Shown here: positions 1 through 6,437 of the stretch, piece after piece
How positions within the stretch are numbered: position 1 is the first letter of the stretch
Layout of the letters: every line of letters begins with the position of its first letter
NCBI GenBank assembly: GCA_031275955.1
Contig: JAISNZ010000117.1
Span: 1-8,814, forward strand
DNA length: 8,814 bases
Source of the DNA: Desulfovibrio sp.
GTDB taxonomy: Bacteria; Desulfobacterota; Desulfovibrionia; Desulfovibrionales; Desulfovibrionaceae
Direction of reading: 5' to 3'
The notes under the pieces: generated by a model
The model's input: the letters and a program-made list of their open reading frames with translations, nothing else
Told to the model about the DNA's origin: nothing
Databases searched by the model: none
Translations under genes and position numbers: made by a program

Positions 1-285
1 TATGTCAAATGCAAGGTCAGGGTACATGAGTACATCAAGGGAAATCTGGCGGTGTTCCACGGTCCTCGCAAACTTGAAACTGTGCTTCTGGAGAAAAAAG
101 GCCATAGGGAAGATGACCAGTCGGATGCGTTTATCGCTTTTGTCCCAAGCTCGGATTTGAAAAAAACGGAAGGGGAAGTTTCAGCTTCCCCTTCACCCGA
201 TCTCGGGAACCATCGCGGCGCTCAGGTCACTCGCCAGTGTTGCCCTATCCTCCGGACGGCACAAAACCTATCGGCAAGATCGTAA
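1..285 (+). CDS. C-terminus of a probable IS transposase (integrase-core, ISNCY/IS481-like), 5' end outside window
   Basis: The reading frame is open from base 1 to the TAA at 283-285, so the gene begins left of the window. The first ~25 residues (KCKVRVHEYIKGNLAVFHGP) resemble the end of integrase-core transposases of the ISNCY/IS481-like type, in which a 'VRVHEY..G.LA.FHGPR' stretch follows the DDE catalytic domain. The catalytic residues are not in view. The ~70 residues after 'FHGPR' (lysine-rich, then Ser/Pro-rich) match nothing I recognise and run across a terminator hairpin, so the true protein may have ended earlier or be frameshifted. Its position beside a truncated transporter gene supports an insertion element. 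Family recognition is from memory of the motif only; the exact IS family is uncertain. Confidence 0.5.
   Translation, partial: YVKCKVRVHEYIKGNLAVFHGPRKLETVLLEKKGHREDDQSDAFIAFVPSSDLKKTEGEVSASPSPDLGNHRGAQVTRQCCPILRTAQNLSARS
160..194 (-). terminator. Intrinsic (Rho-independent) terminator, minus strand
   Basis: Bases 169-178 (GAAGGGGAAG) and 185-194 (CTTCCCCTTC) form a perfect 10-bp stem around a 6-nt loop. On the minus strand the stem is followed after two bases by seven T (bases 160-166), the classic terminator layout. No T-run follows on the plus strand, so it works only for leftward transcripts, such as those from mtgA and the MFS remnant. It lies inside the open frame of the transposase-like sequence, which is unusual. 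Confidence 0.75.
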
Positions 286-286
286 A

Positions 287-350
287 CAACTTAACCCGGA
301 AGGAAGCTCATCGGTCAAATGATGTGCTACATAAACCGGTCAACTTAATT
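287..350. repeat. Short direct repeats at the likely right end of the insertion element
   Basis: CAACTTAA occurs at 287-294 and again at 341-348; CGGTCAA occurs at 312-318 and 337-343. The outer copies merge into one block at 337-348, exactly where the MFS reading frame stops making sense. Repeated short motifs just inside an element's end are typical of transposase binding sites. I infer that the element's right end lies at about 337-350. I could not define a terminal inverted repeat or target duplication because the other end is outside the window. Confidence 0.4.
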
Positions 351-816
351 TGCTATCGACAATGATAAGCGGACCGAGAGCGATGCCCAGCCACATGAGC
401 GTTTCATGCAGTCCTATGGCCCTCCCTCTTTCTTCTCTTGCCGCGACAGAGACAATCCATGTGTCGCATGCTATCCAGCGCAAAATCAAACCAATGCCAA
501 TGAAAAAATTTAATATACATACCAATAATATATTTGTACACTGTGAAATTCCTATTATTCCTGCGATACTGATTGCCGCACTGATGCAGTTTGAGCGGAC
601 AAGACCAAATTTGTACAAAATGTGCGGTGTAATTTTGTAGAAACAGAGTATGGCTATCCAGGACGCTCTGAGGATCAATCCGGTTATCGCTTGGCTGATG
701 CCACGATGTTGCAGGGATAGGGATAGCAAAGGGCTCATCGTCCCTATCTGGACAATTTGCGCCAGAGCCGACAAGGCATTTATCCTGGCCAGGGCTGCCC
801 AATGCGCGTCTTGCAT
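340..816 (-). pseudogene. Truncated MFS transporter (N-terminal ~150 residues only)
   Basis: This 158-residue frame has four to five hydrophobic segments (about residues 12-32, 44-58, 75-92, 97-115 and 140-155), matching the first half of the N-terminal bundle of a major facilitator superfamily permease. The stretch 'ACDTWIVSVAAREERGRAIG' followed by 'LGIALGP' is typical of MFS helices 4-5. Full-length MFS proteins are about 400 residues, so roughly 60% is missing. The start at 816 has a good Shine-Dalgarno, GGGAGG at 825-830, 8 nt upstream, so the 5' end looks native. The frame ends in 'VDSKLS', probably read from inserted DNA. The middle is strikingly AT-rich (13 G/C of 60 in 481-540) compared with the surrounding genes. 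It lies 74 nt downstream of mtgA. Substrate unknown; the product is probably non-functional. Confidence 0.65.
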
Positions 817-890
817 ATATTCCGCCTCCCTTGCTCCGGGATTTCCGGTACAGCGCCGCCTTCTTCAGCAGGAGCGGTTCCGTCAGGGTA

Positions 891-1595
891 TCAGCGCATC
901 CGGCGGAGAATGACGGAGGCCACCTTGCGCACATGGCGTGAATCAGGTGTGCGTTTGAGGGGCGCTGGGAGCATGGCGGCCAGAACGGCGGCCTGCCGCC
1001 TGCTCAGATCGGCGGCCGGAATGCCGAAATAGCGGCGGGCGGCGGCCTCGGCGCCGAATACCCCTTCGCCCCATTCCACCACGTTCAGATATATTTCGAG
1101 GATGCGATCCTTGTCCAGGGATCGCTCCAAACGCCAGGTGAGAAGGGCTTCCTGGACCTTGCGGGTAATGCTCTTGCGCGGCGAAAGGTAGAGGTTTTTC
1201 ACCAGTTGCTGGCTGATGGTGCTGCCCCCCACGTCCAGCCGGCCCCGCTCCAGGTTTGTATCCAGGGCAAGGCGCATGGCCTCCCAGTCAAAGCCCTGAT
1301 GTTCCCAAAAGGCGCTGTCTTCGGCGATAATCACGGCCTGACGCAAATGCGGCGAAATACGCCCCAGTTCTACCCAGATCCAGCGCAGGTCAATGCTTTT
1401 CCCTTCCGCCAGCCATTGTGCGCGCCGATAGTCCATAAGGGCCGTGCCGGGGGGATTGTGCCGCGCCAGTCCGTCCAGGGGAGGCCAGACCAGGTAGCGC
1501 CCGATATTCAGAATATAGAGCAGGAGCAGGAGGGCCAGCCCGGCAAGCGCGAGCCTGCGGATACGGCGGAAGGGCATCCTTGGCAAGGTCGTCAT
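891..1595 (-). CDS. mtgA: Monofunctional biosynthetic peptidoglycan transglycosylase
   Basis: A GT51 glycosyltransferase that polymerises lipid II into glycan strands at the outer face of the inner membrane. Its 234 residues fit the family. A basic N-terminus and one hydrophobic segment (about residues 15-31) form the membrane anchor. The GT51 motifs follow in order: 'AEDSAFWEHQGFDW' (91-104) with catalytic Glu92; 'GGSTISQQLVKNLYL' (123-137); 'RKVQEALLTWRLE' from 145, with the second conserved Glu149; and 'RILEIYLNVVEWGEGVFGAE' further on. There is no transpeptidase domain, which separates it from bifunctional PBPs. The start at 1595 precedes the basic and hydrophobic anchor, but its ribosome binding site is weak (GGATG 9-10 nt upstream) and a small hairpin lies just before it. 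It follows neuB after a 136-nt gap filled by a palindromic repeat, so it may be transcribed separately. Confidence 0.95.
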   Translation of the reverse strand: MTTLPRMPFRRIRRLALAGLALLLLLYILNIGRYLVWPPLDGLARHNPPGTALMDYRRAQWLAEGKSIDLRWIWVELGRISPHLRQAVIIAEDSAFWEHQGFDWEAMRLALDTNLERGRLDVGGSTISQQLVKNLYLSPRKSITRKVQEALLTWRLERSLDKDRILEIYLNVVEWGEGVFGAEAAARRYFGIPAADLSRRQAAVLAAMLPAPLKRTPDSRHVRKVASVILRRMR

Positions 1596-1610
1596 GGAAT
1601 TTCATCCGGT

Positions 1611-1630
1611 CGCTTTCGTTTGGGAAAGCG
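1611..1630 (-). promoter_or_regulatory. Small hairpin in the mtgA leader
   Basis: CGCTTTC (1611-1617) and GAAAGCG (1624-1630) form a perfect 7-bp stem with a 6-nt loop, ending 15 nt before the mtgA start codon. It could affect access to the weak ribosome binding site. There is no T-run next to it in the minus direction, so it is not an intrinsic terminator for leftward transcripts. Any regulatory role is inference. Confidence 0.3.
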
Positions 1631-1648
1631 CGGAGTTGTTTTTTTGCG

Positions 1649-1727
1649 GGGGCTTTGCCCCGGCAAATTCCCCGGCAGGGCGGCGCCGCCTGAACGGCGT
1701 GCCCCCGGCGGGGGTCGGGGCGGAGCC
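1649..1727. repeat. GC-rich palindromic intergenic repeat, copy 1
   Basis: The gap between neuB and mtgA is dominated by nested GC-rich palindromes: GGGGC-TTT-GCCCC (1649-1661), a 12-base perfect palindrome GGCGGCGCCGCC (1679-1690), and CCCCC-GGC-GGGGG (1702-1714). Bases 1700-1727 match 8664-8690 with one inserted base and one substitution. Blocks at 1671-1678 and 1687-1697 match, in inverted orientation and with the same 8-nt gap, blocks at 8639-8646 and 8620-8630. This is a dispersed REP-like element. It could act as a transcription barrier or protect the 3' end of neuB mRNA, but no T-run marks it as a standard terminator. Confidence 0.7.
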
Positions 1728-1731
1728 TCCA

Positions 1732-2811
1732 TCAGCACAAAAGGCGCCACTGCAAGACAACGTCCGCCGCCAGATCCTCATGGGCGCGCAGGCTTAAGAC
1801 CTGGTCAATGTCCGCCGGGCTTATTCCGGCGGCCGGGCGCTTCCAGGTCAGATCCTCCCTGGTCAGGCGGGAACCCCCGCGCACGGGCCGGGCCGTGACC
1901 AGGCTGCGCCGGGCGTGGTTGCGGGCTGGTTCCTCGGAGGGCAGGGCGGTGAGGACATTCTGGCCGACAATCTCCTGCAGGCGGGCGACAGCCGCCATGA
2001 AGGCGGCCAGATCCTCCTTGTCCATGGCGTGATAGTGATCGTTGCCCGGCAGGGTCTTGTCGTGGGTGAAGTGCTTTTCCACAATGCGCGCTCCCAGGAG
2101 AACGGCCGCTTGCAGGATTTTCCCGTCCGCGGGCAGGGTATGATCGGAGTAGCCGATGACATACTCCGGAAAAAAGGAGCGCAGGGCGCTGATCATGCCC
2201 AGAGATGCGTGTTCGTCCGCGGTGGGGTAGTTGAGTACGCAGTGCAGAAGGGCCAGAGGCAGGTCAAATTTTCGGATCCAGGAAACCGCCTGCATGATTT
2301 CGGAGGGATAAGAGGCTCCGGTGGACAGGATGACGGGTTTCCCGAAGGAGCAGATGTATTGAATAAAAGGCTTGTTGGTGATGTCGGAGGAGGAGATCTT
2401 GAAGGTGTCCACCAGATCGTTCAGGAAACGGGCGGATTCCAGATCAAAGGGCGTGGACAGAAATTCCACCCCGGCGGCGTCGCAATACTCCCGGAGGATT
2501 TCAAATTCCTTTTTCCAGAAGCTGTCATAGCGCGTAAAGAGCGCATATTGGCTGGCGGCGGGTTCCTTTTCCCTGTCCCAATAGGCGGGAGAGTCCTTGC
2601 AGGCCAGGGTTTCCGCCTTGTAGGACTGGAATTTGACGGCATGGGCCCCGGCCCGGCAGGCCTCGTCAATGAGCCGGCGGGCCAGATCCATGCTTCCCTC
2701 GTGGTTGACGCCCGCCTCGGCAATGACAAAGGGGGTGGGCAGGCCGCGAATGGAAACAACCGGAGCGCTGCCCGGGGCATCGGGATCACGGAAGACATCT
2801 GTGCTGCGCAT
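1732..2811 (-). CDS. neuB: NeuB-family ulosonic (sialic acid-like) acid synthase with SAF domain
   Basis: Members of this family condense phosphoenolpyruvate with an N-acyl hexosamine or related sugar to give a nine-carbon 2-keto-3-deoxy acid (sialic, legionaminic or pseudaminic acid). The 359 residues contain the TIM barrel: 'FVIAEAGVNHEGSMDLA' (28-44), 'VKFQSYKAETL' (59-69), 'LSTPFD' (118-123), 'KISSSDITN' (138-146), 'LLHCVLNYPT' (188-197), and the two metal-binding histidines, His224 in 'YSDHT' and His247 in 'EKHF'. The C-terminal SAF (antifreeze-like) domain starts near 'ARRSLV' (300-305) and runs to the end. The substrate loop reads 'GNDHYHAMDKEDL' (256-268) instead of the 'GPDH...D..EL' usual in sialic acid synthases, suggesting a different substrate. 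Start at 2811 has GGAG 5 nt upstream; alternatives are not better. It is the last gene of the five-gene run, 34 nt after spsF. Family assignment is firm; the exact sugar is unknown. Confidence 0.9.
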   Translation of the reverse strand: MRSTDVFRDPDAPGSAPVVSIRGLPTPFVIAEAGVNHEGSMDLARRLIDEACRAGAHAVKFQSYKAETLACKDSPAYWDREKEPAASQYALFTRYDSFWKKEFEILREYCDAAGVEFLSTPFDLESARFLNDLVDTFKISSSDITNKPFIQYICSFGKPVILSTGASYPSEIMQAVSWIRKFDLPLALLHCVLNYPTADEHASLGMISALRSFFPEYVIGYSDHTLPADGKILQAAVLLGARIVEKHFTHDKTLPGNDHYHAMDKEDLAAFMAAVARLQEIVGQNVLTALPSEEPARNHARRSLVTARPVRGGSRLTREDLTWKRPAAGISPADIDQVLSLRAHEDLAADVVLQWRLLC

Positions 2812-2846
2812 GGCGACTCCAATTTCTCCGGCGGAACCGGGGAGAA

Positions 2847-3542
2847 TCAGTTGATATACAGACGCACCACCTCTTCCGGAGCGGATGCGGGGGTCAGGGG
2901 CATCAGGGCCAGACGGCGGTAATCCGCGGGGGTGTCGATGTCCAGCCTGATGTCCGGCCTGCGCAGGCGGGCATCCGCGGGATCAAAGGTATGGATGGCG
3001 AATTCGGCCGCATGATCCCAGATGTAGGACAAACAGTGCTCGCGATGTTCCGGTCGGACGGCCCGCCGCGCCAGGGAGGCCAAAAGGGGGCGGGCCACCA
3101 TCTCCGCGCCTAGTCCGTCCGGCCAGCGGTTGTTGCGGGGAATATGATTGTAGACATAGAGTTTCGTTTCGTCCTCGGTTTCCGCCTTTTGCCGGTACTG
3201 CCGGATCAGATCGTCAACAGCTCCGCCCCAGATCAGGGGGTTGTCGGCGCAGACCCGCACCACATGGGTGGCCCCGGCCCATTCCCCGGCCAGGCGAAAC
3301 CGTTCCAGGACGTCCGCCTCCGGGCCGCGGAAGACCGCGAAGCCCCGCCCGGCCACATGATCCGCCAGCCGGTCATCCCTGGCCTGGTCGGTGGTGGCCA
3401 CCACCAGGCCGTCCAGCAGGGTTGCGGCAGCCGTGCGCTGCGTCACCCAGTCGATGAGGGGCAGGCCGTGCAGGCGCAAAAGCATTTTTCCCGGCAGACG
3501 GACGGACCCCAGGCGGGCCTGGATGAGGGCGATGACCTTCAC
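2847..3542 (-). CDS. spsF: SpsF-type CMP-sugar cytidylyltransferase
   Basis: A 231-residue stand-alone cytidylyltransferase of the SpsF/NeuA/KdsB superfamily, which transfers CMP from CTP to a 2-keto-3-deoxy sugar acid. The N-terminal nucleotide-binding motif is intact ('IQARLGSVRLPGKML', 7-21), as is the metal-binding aspartate in 'CADNPL' (Asp100) and the second metal pair in 'LDIDTPADY' (Asp201, Asp203). The start is GTG at 3542-3540, overlapping the upstream stop in a GTGA arrangement, which points to translational coupling; the resulting N-terminus 'MKVIALIQAR' fits the family exactly. Because the fused domain upstream has lost these motifs, this protein is the likely CMP-activating enzyme of the operon. 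It could instead belong to the SpsF subgroup annotated only as 'glycosyltransferase family protein', whose substrate is generally unproven. Confidence 0.85.
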   Translation of the reverse strand: MKVIALIQARLGSVRLPGKMLLRLHGLPLIDWVTQRTAAATLLDGLVVATTDQARDDRLADHVAGRGFAVFRGPEADVLERFRLAGEWAGATHVVRVCADNPLIWGGAVDDLIRQYRQKAETEDETKLYVYNHIPRNNRWPDGLGAEMVARPLLASLARRAVRPEHREHCLSYIWDHAAEFAIHTFDPADARLRRPDIRLDIDTPADYRRLALMPLTPASAPEEVVRLYIN

Positions 3543-5221
3543 GAAGCGTTCCCGTTCCGGTCGAGCAGATCCAGAATGCGGCGCACCACCTGGACCTTGT
3601 TGCCGGTGAAATCAAAGCGGCGCAGGCGCTGAAAGAGTTCCCGGCGGAAGGGAACATCCAGCAGGCGGGCGAAGGCCCTTTCCAGAGCCTCGGGCTCAAA
3701 TTCTTCTCCAACCCCGAGGTAGAGAAAGCCGTTGCGGGGGCGGGCGAAGGCGTGCATGTCCTCCCGGGCGTGATGGGCCAGGACGATGCCCGGAACGCGC
3801 ATATGGGCCAGTTCATATACCGTGCGCCCGGCCGCGCACACGGCTAGATCCGCCTCTTCCATCATGCGCGACATGACGTTGGTGGCGTGGGAAAAGGTGA
3901 CAAAGGGACCGGAGTCCGGGGGCAGTTCCAGAAAGCCCGCGGCCTGAAGCTCTTCCGCCTCCCGGTTCAGCGTCTCAATGGAACGCGTCAGATCCTCAAG
4001 GCCGGCATATCCCGGCCCCACCACCACGCGCAGCTGGATTCCCAGGGCAAGGCATTCCGGATAGAGGACCTCCAGCGTCTTGCGGGTAAGACCTGAAGGG
4101 TCCGTGCCGCCGAAGGTAATCAGGACCCGGTTGACGCGTTCGCGAAAGACGTTGCGCCTGGCCTGCAAAAATTCGTCGCGCAGACAAAAATACTTGTGCC
4201 CGTAAAGGAACCGTCCGGCGCCGCGCGCATCCACAGTATACAGGGCGTTGATCACCAGATCCGCCAGGGCGGCGCCCGGTCCCTCGTCCTCAAAATTCAC
4301 CGTCAGGCAGCCAGCTTCCTTCAGGGCGCGGACATAGTCCGCCTCCGTATCCAGAAAATCGTTGATGACCATGTGAGGCCGCAGGGCAAGGACGCTCCGG
4401 GTCAGATCCTCATCGCCCTGCAGCCGGGTCCGGTAGTCTCTGGAGGCGATGCCGCTCACGGCCTGTTCGCTTTCCCGGGTACACAGGAAGGTGATCTGGT
4501 GGTCGGCGATTTCATGGGCCAGCATCAGAGCCCGGAAGACGTGCCCCATGCCGATGGCCGGATAGCCGGAGACGACAAAGACAATCCGCTTGCGCCGCAG
4601 GAGCTTTTCACAGATCCACCAATCCTGGTAGCTGTTGATCTCCAGCCCCTGATCCTGGAGAATATAGGGCGTGACCGAGACCTCCTCCCCCGCCGCCTTT
4701 TCTCGAAATACCTCGGACCGTAGCATGATCAGGGCCTTGATCTCCACCTGGACGGTCTCTTCCCCGGCCTCAGAGAGCAGGCTTTCAAGGGAAAGGCCTT
4801 CCTCTCTCCAGAGGCGTTGGCGCAAGCCCTTGACGCTTACCAGACAATCATTGCCGTCGCGCGTGAACTGGCGGTACGCGTTTTCGATATCCTCCGCTCC
4901 CAGCAGAGGGGCGTCGGCCCTGTAGATGATCAGATGGCCGTACTCTTCCGCCTGCCGTTGCAGGACTGGTTTCAGGGCGGCGGCAATGCCCGGGGGGCGG
5001 ATGGCGGGGTCATGGACGCATCCCAGCTCATTGCGCAGGCAGATGAGGCGGATTTCGTCGCTGTCCGTGAGCACCAGGATGTCAGCGTCCGGAACGACCT
5101 CCCTGGCGGTGTCCAGGGCGCGCTGGATGAGGGTTTTCCCGGCCAGTTTCTTGACCAGCTGATCCGGGATGAGCGCGCTTTTTTTCAGCGCCGGAATGAT
5201 CAGGCAGCGTCGAACACCCAT
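3539..5221 (-). CDS. Fusion of a degenerate cytidylyltransferase domain and a PseG-like GT-B domain
   Basis: 560 residues in two parts. Residues 1-210 have the layout of CMP-sugar synthetases: 'LIIPALKKSALIPDQLVKKL' (7-26) sits where the CTP-binding 'IPARxGSxRxPxKN' should be but lacks its Arg and Gly; 'RADAPL' (101-106) keeps one metal aspartate; and 'LEINSYQDWWICEKLLR' (193-209) replaces the usual metal-binding 'DID' with E-I-N. Residues 211-560 are a GT-B fold like PseG/SpsG: 'GYPAIGMGHVFRALMLA' with His227 at the PseG catalytic position, then 'ITFGGTDPSGLTRKTL' and a nucleotide-sugar site 'AAGRTVYELAHMRVPGIVL'. PseG removes UDP from the UDP-linked hexose before the NeuB-type condensation; whether this domain hydrolyses or transfers is not visible. 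Start ATG at 5221 is 12 nt after kdnA, with only a weak ribosome binding site, suggesting coupling. The stop overlaps the spsF start by 4 nt. Confidence 0.85.
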   Translation of the reverse strand: MGVRRCLIIPALKKSALIPDQLVKKLAGKTLIQRALDTAREVVPDADILVLTDSDEIRLICLRNELGCVHDPAIRPPGIAAALKPVLQRQAEEYGHLIIYRADAPLLGAEDIENAYRQFTRDGNDCLVSVKGLRQRLWREEGLSLESLLSEAGEETVQVEIKALIMLRSEVFREKAAGEEVSVTPYILQDQGLEINSYQDWWICEKLLRRKRIVFVVSGYPAIGMGHVFRALMLAHEIADHQITFLCTRESEQAVSGIASRDYRTRLQGDEDLTRSVLALRPHMVINDFLDTEADYVRALKEAGCLTVNFEDEGPGAALADLVINALYTVDARGAGRFLYGHKYFCLRDEFLQARRNVFRERVNRVLITFGGTDPSGLTRKTLEVLYPECLALGIQLRVVVGPGYAGLEDLTRSIETLNREAEELQAAGFLELPPDSGPFVTFSHATNVMSRMMEEADLAVCAAGRTVYELAHMRVPGIVLAHHAREDMHAFARPRNGFLYLGVGEEFEPEALERAFARLLDVPFRRELFQRLRRFDFTGNKVQVVRRILDLLDRNGNAS

Positions 5222-5233
5222 GGTTATGTTCCG

Positions 5234-6430
5234 CTACAGGAGGCGCCGACGCCGCTGTTCATCCAGGGTCCGCAGTGTTGCCGCCAGCATGCGGCGGTAT
5301 TCGTCCTCTGTCATGTTGTGCTGGAAGGGGAAGGAAATCATGTGATCGAAAAAATCGTCCGCTGCCGGGCAATCAGCCCGGCCGAAGCCCAGTTTCTGAT
5401 AAAAAGGGTACCTGTTCAGGGGATAATACTGCACGACACACTTGATCCCGTGCTCCTTCATCATCCGCCGGATGAAATCGTCGCGCCGCGCGACGCTTCC
5501 TTCCATCCTGGCCGCCAGAAGATGATAATTGTGCCGGGAGGTTTCCACGCGGTGAAAAACCAGTTCCGGATATTCCCGCAGGGCGTCGATAAAGGCAAGG
5601 GCCCGCCCGCGTTTCTGGGCGTTGATGCTGTCCACCCGATCCAGCTGTCTTGCCCCCAGGGCGCATTCCACCTCGCCCAGGCAGAAATTGGCGGGCCAGA
5701 GGCGTTCCCCCTCCAGTTCCGGCAAATCCACATTGCCCATGGCCGGAATCCAGTAGTCCTCCCGCTCAAAGGCAAAGGGACAATGGCCGTTGTGCCGGAG
5801 CAGGGGAACCAGATCGGCCAGGGTGTCGTCCTTTACGGTGAGCATGCCGCCTTCGCCCAGAGTCGTCAGGTTTTTATGGGAATGGAAGGAAAAGACCCCG
5901 AAATCGGCGAAGTTCCCCGCCCGGACCCCGTCAATATCCGCCCCGATGGCTTGGCAGGCGTCCTCCACCACAAGAATCCGCCGTTCGCGCGCAAGGGCCA
6001 TGATGGCCGGCATGTCCGCCACATAGCCGTAAAGATGCACCGCCACAATCACCTTCGTCCGGGAGGTCAGCGCCCGTTTGAGGGTCTCCGCCGTCACTAC
6101 CCGCGTCCGGGGATCAATGTCCGCCCAGACCGGCTTCCCTCCTCTTTTCAGGAAAGGATAGGCCGATGAGGTGAAGGTGTGCGAAGGGACGACCACCTCA
6201 TCCCCGTCCTTGAGCCGGCAAAGCTGGGCCGCAATCTCCAGGGCGCAGGTGCCGTTGCTTACGGCAAAGGCGTGTCCGGCTCCATTGAAGGACCGGAATT
6301 TTTCCTCAAAGGCGCTCTGGTAGCGCCCCTGGGTCAGGGGATTGGCCACGCGCATGGCCTCCACCGCCACCGCGATTTCCTCTTCCGTGTAGTCCACGCC
6401 CCGTCCGCTGAAGTCCACTTGAATGTCCAT
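5234..6430 (-). CDS. kdnA: DegT/DnrJ/EryC1-family PLP aminotransferase, KdnA-like
   Basis: 398 residues of a sugar aminotransferase. The internal aldimine lysine is Lys186 in 'FSFHSHKNLTTLGEGGML' (180-197); the cofactor-nitrogen aspartate is Asp157 in 'VVEDACQAIGA' (154-164); and 'VSNGTCALEIA' (57-67) binds the phosphate. Directly preceded by a KdnB-like dehydrogenase, it matches the Shewanella kdnB/kdnA pair, where KdnA transaminates the C8 aldehyde of Kdo to give Kdo8N. The frame is open upstream to 6742, but that part lies inside the dehydrogenase gene. The ATG at 6430 is chosen because it is 7 nt after that gene's stop, has GAGGA at 6435-6439 overlapping that stop, and gives the normal family length and N-terminus ('DFSGRGVDYTEEEI'). 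The aminotransferase class is certain; the KdnA role rests mainly on the neighbour. Other DegT members make different amino sugars. Confidence 0.85.
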   Translation of the reverse strand: MDIQVDFSGRGVDYTEEEIAVAVEAMRVANPLTQGRYQSAFEEKFRSFNGAGHAFAVSNGTCALEIAAQLCRLKDGDEVVVPSHTFTSSAYPFLKRGGKPVWADIDPRTRVVTAETLKRALTSRTKVIVAVHLYGYVADMPAIMALARERRILVVEDACQAIGADIDGVRAGNFADFGVFSFHSHKNLTTLGEGGMLTVKDDTLADLVPLLRHNGHCPFAFEREDYWIPAMGNVDLPELEGERLWPANFCLGEVECALGARQLDRVDSINAQKRGRALAFIDALREYPELVFHRVETSRHNYHLLAARMEGSVARRDDFIRRMMKEHGIKCVVQYYPLNRYPFYQKLGFGRADCPAADDFFDHMISFPFQHNMTEDEYRRMLAATLRTLDEQRRRRLL

Positions 6431-6437
6431 GGAGTCC

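Noticed and set aside
404..934. 176-residue minus-strand frame overlapping mtgA and the MFS remnant
   Set aside because: It has no hydrophobic pattern or known motif and overlaps two better-supported genes in a different frame.
1637..1661. T-run plus GC hairpin as an intrinsic terminator
   Set aside because: On the plus strand the T-run comes before the hairpin, and on the minus strand the hairpin is followed by A residues, so neither orientation has terminator layout.
1915..2922. 335-residue open frame on the plus strand
   Set aside because: It is the antisense shadow of neuB, with the same Gly-rich composition and no motif.
4817..6169. 450-residue open frame on the plus strand
   Set aside because: It is antisense to the aminotransferase and the fusion gene, both of which have full family motifs. 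It has no recognisable domain and looks like a product of high GC content.
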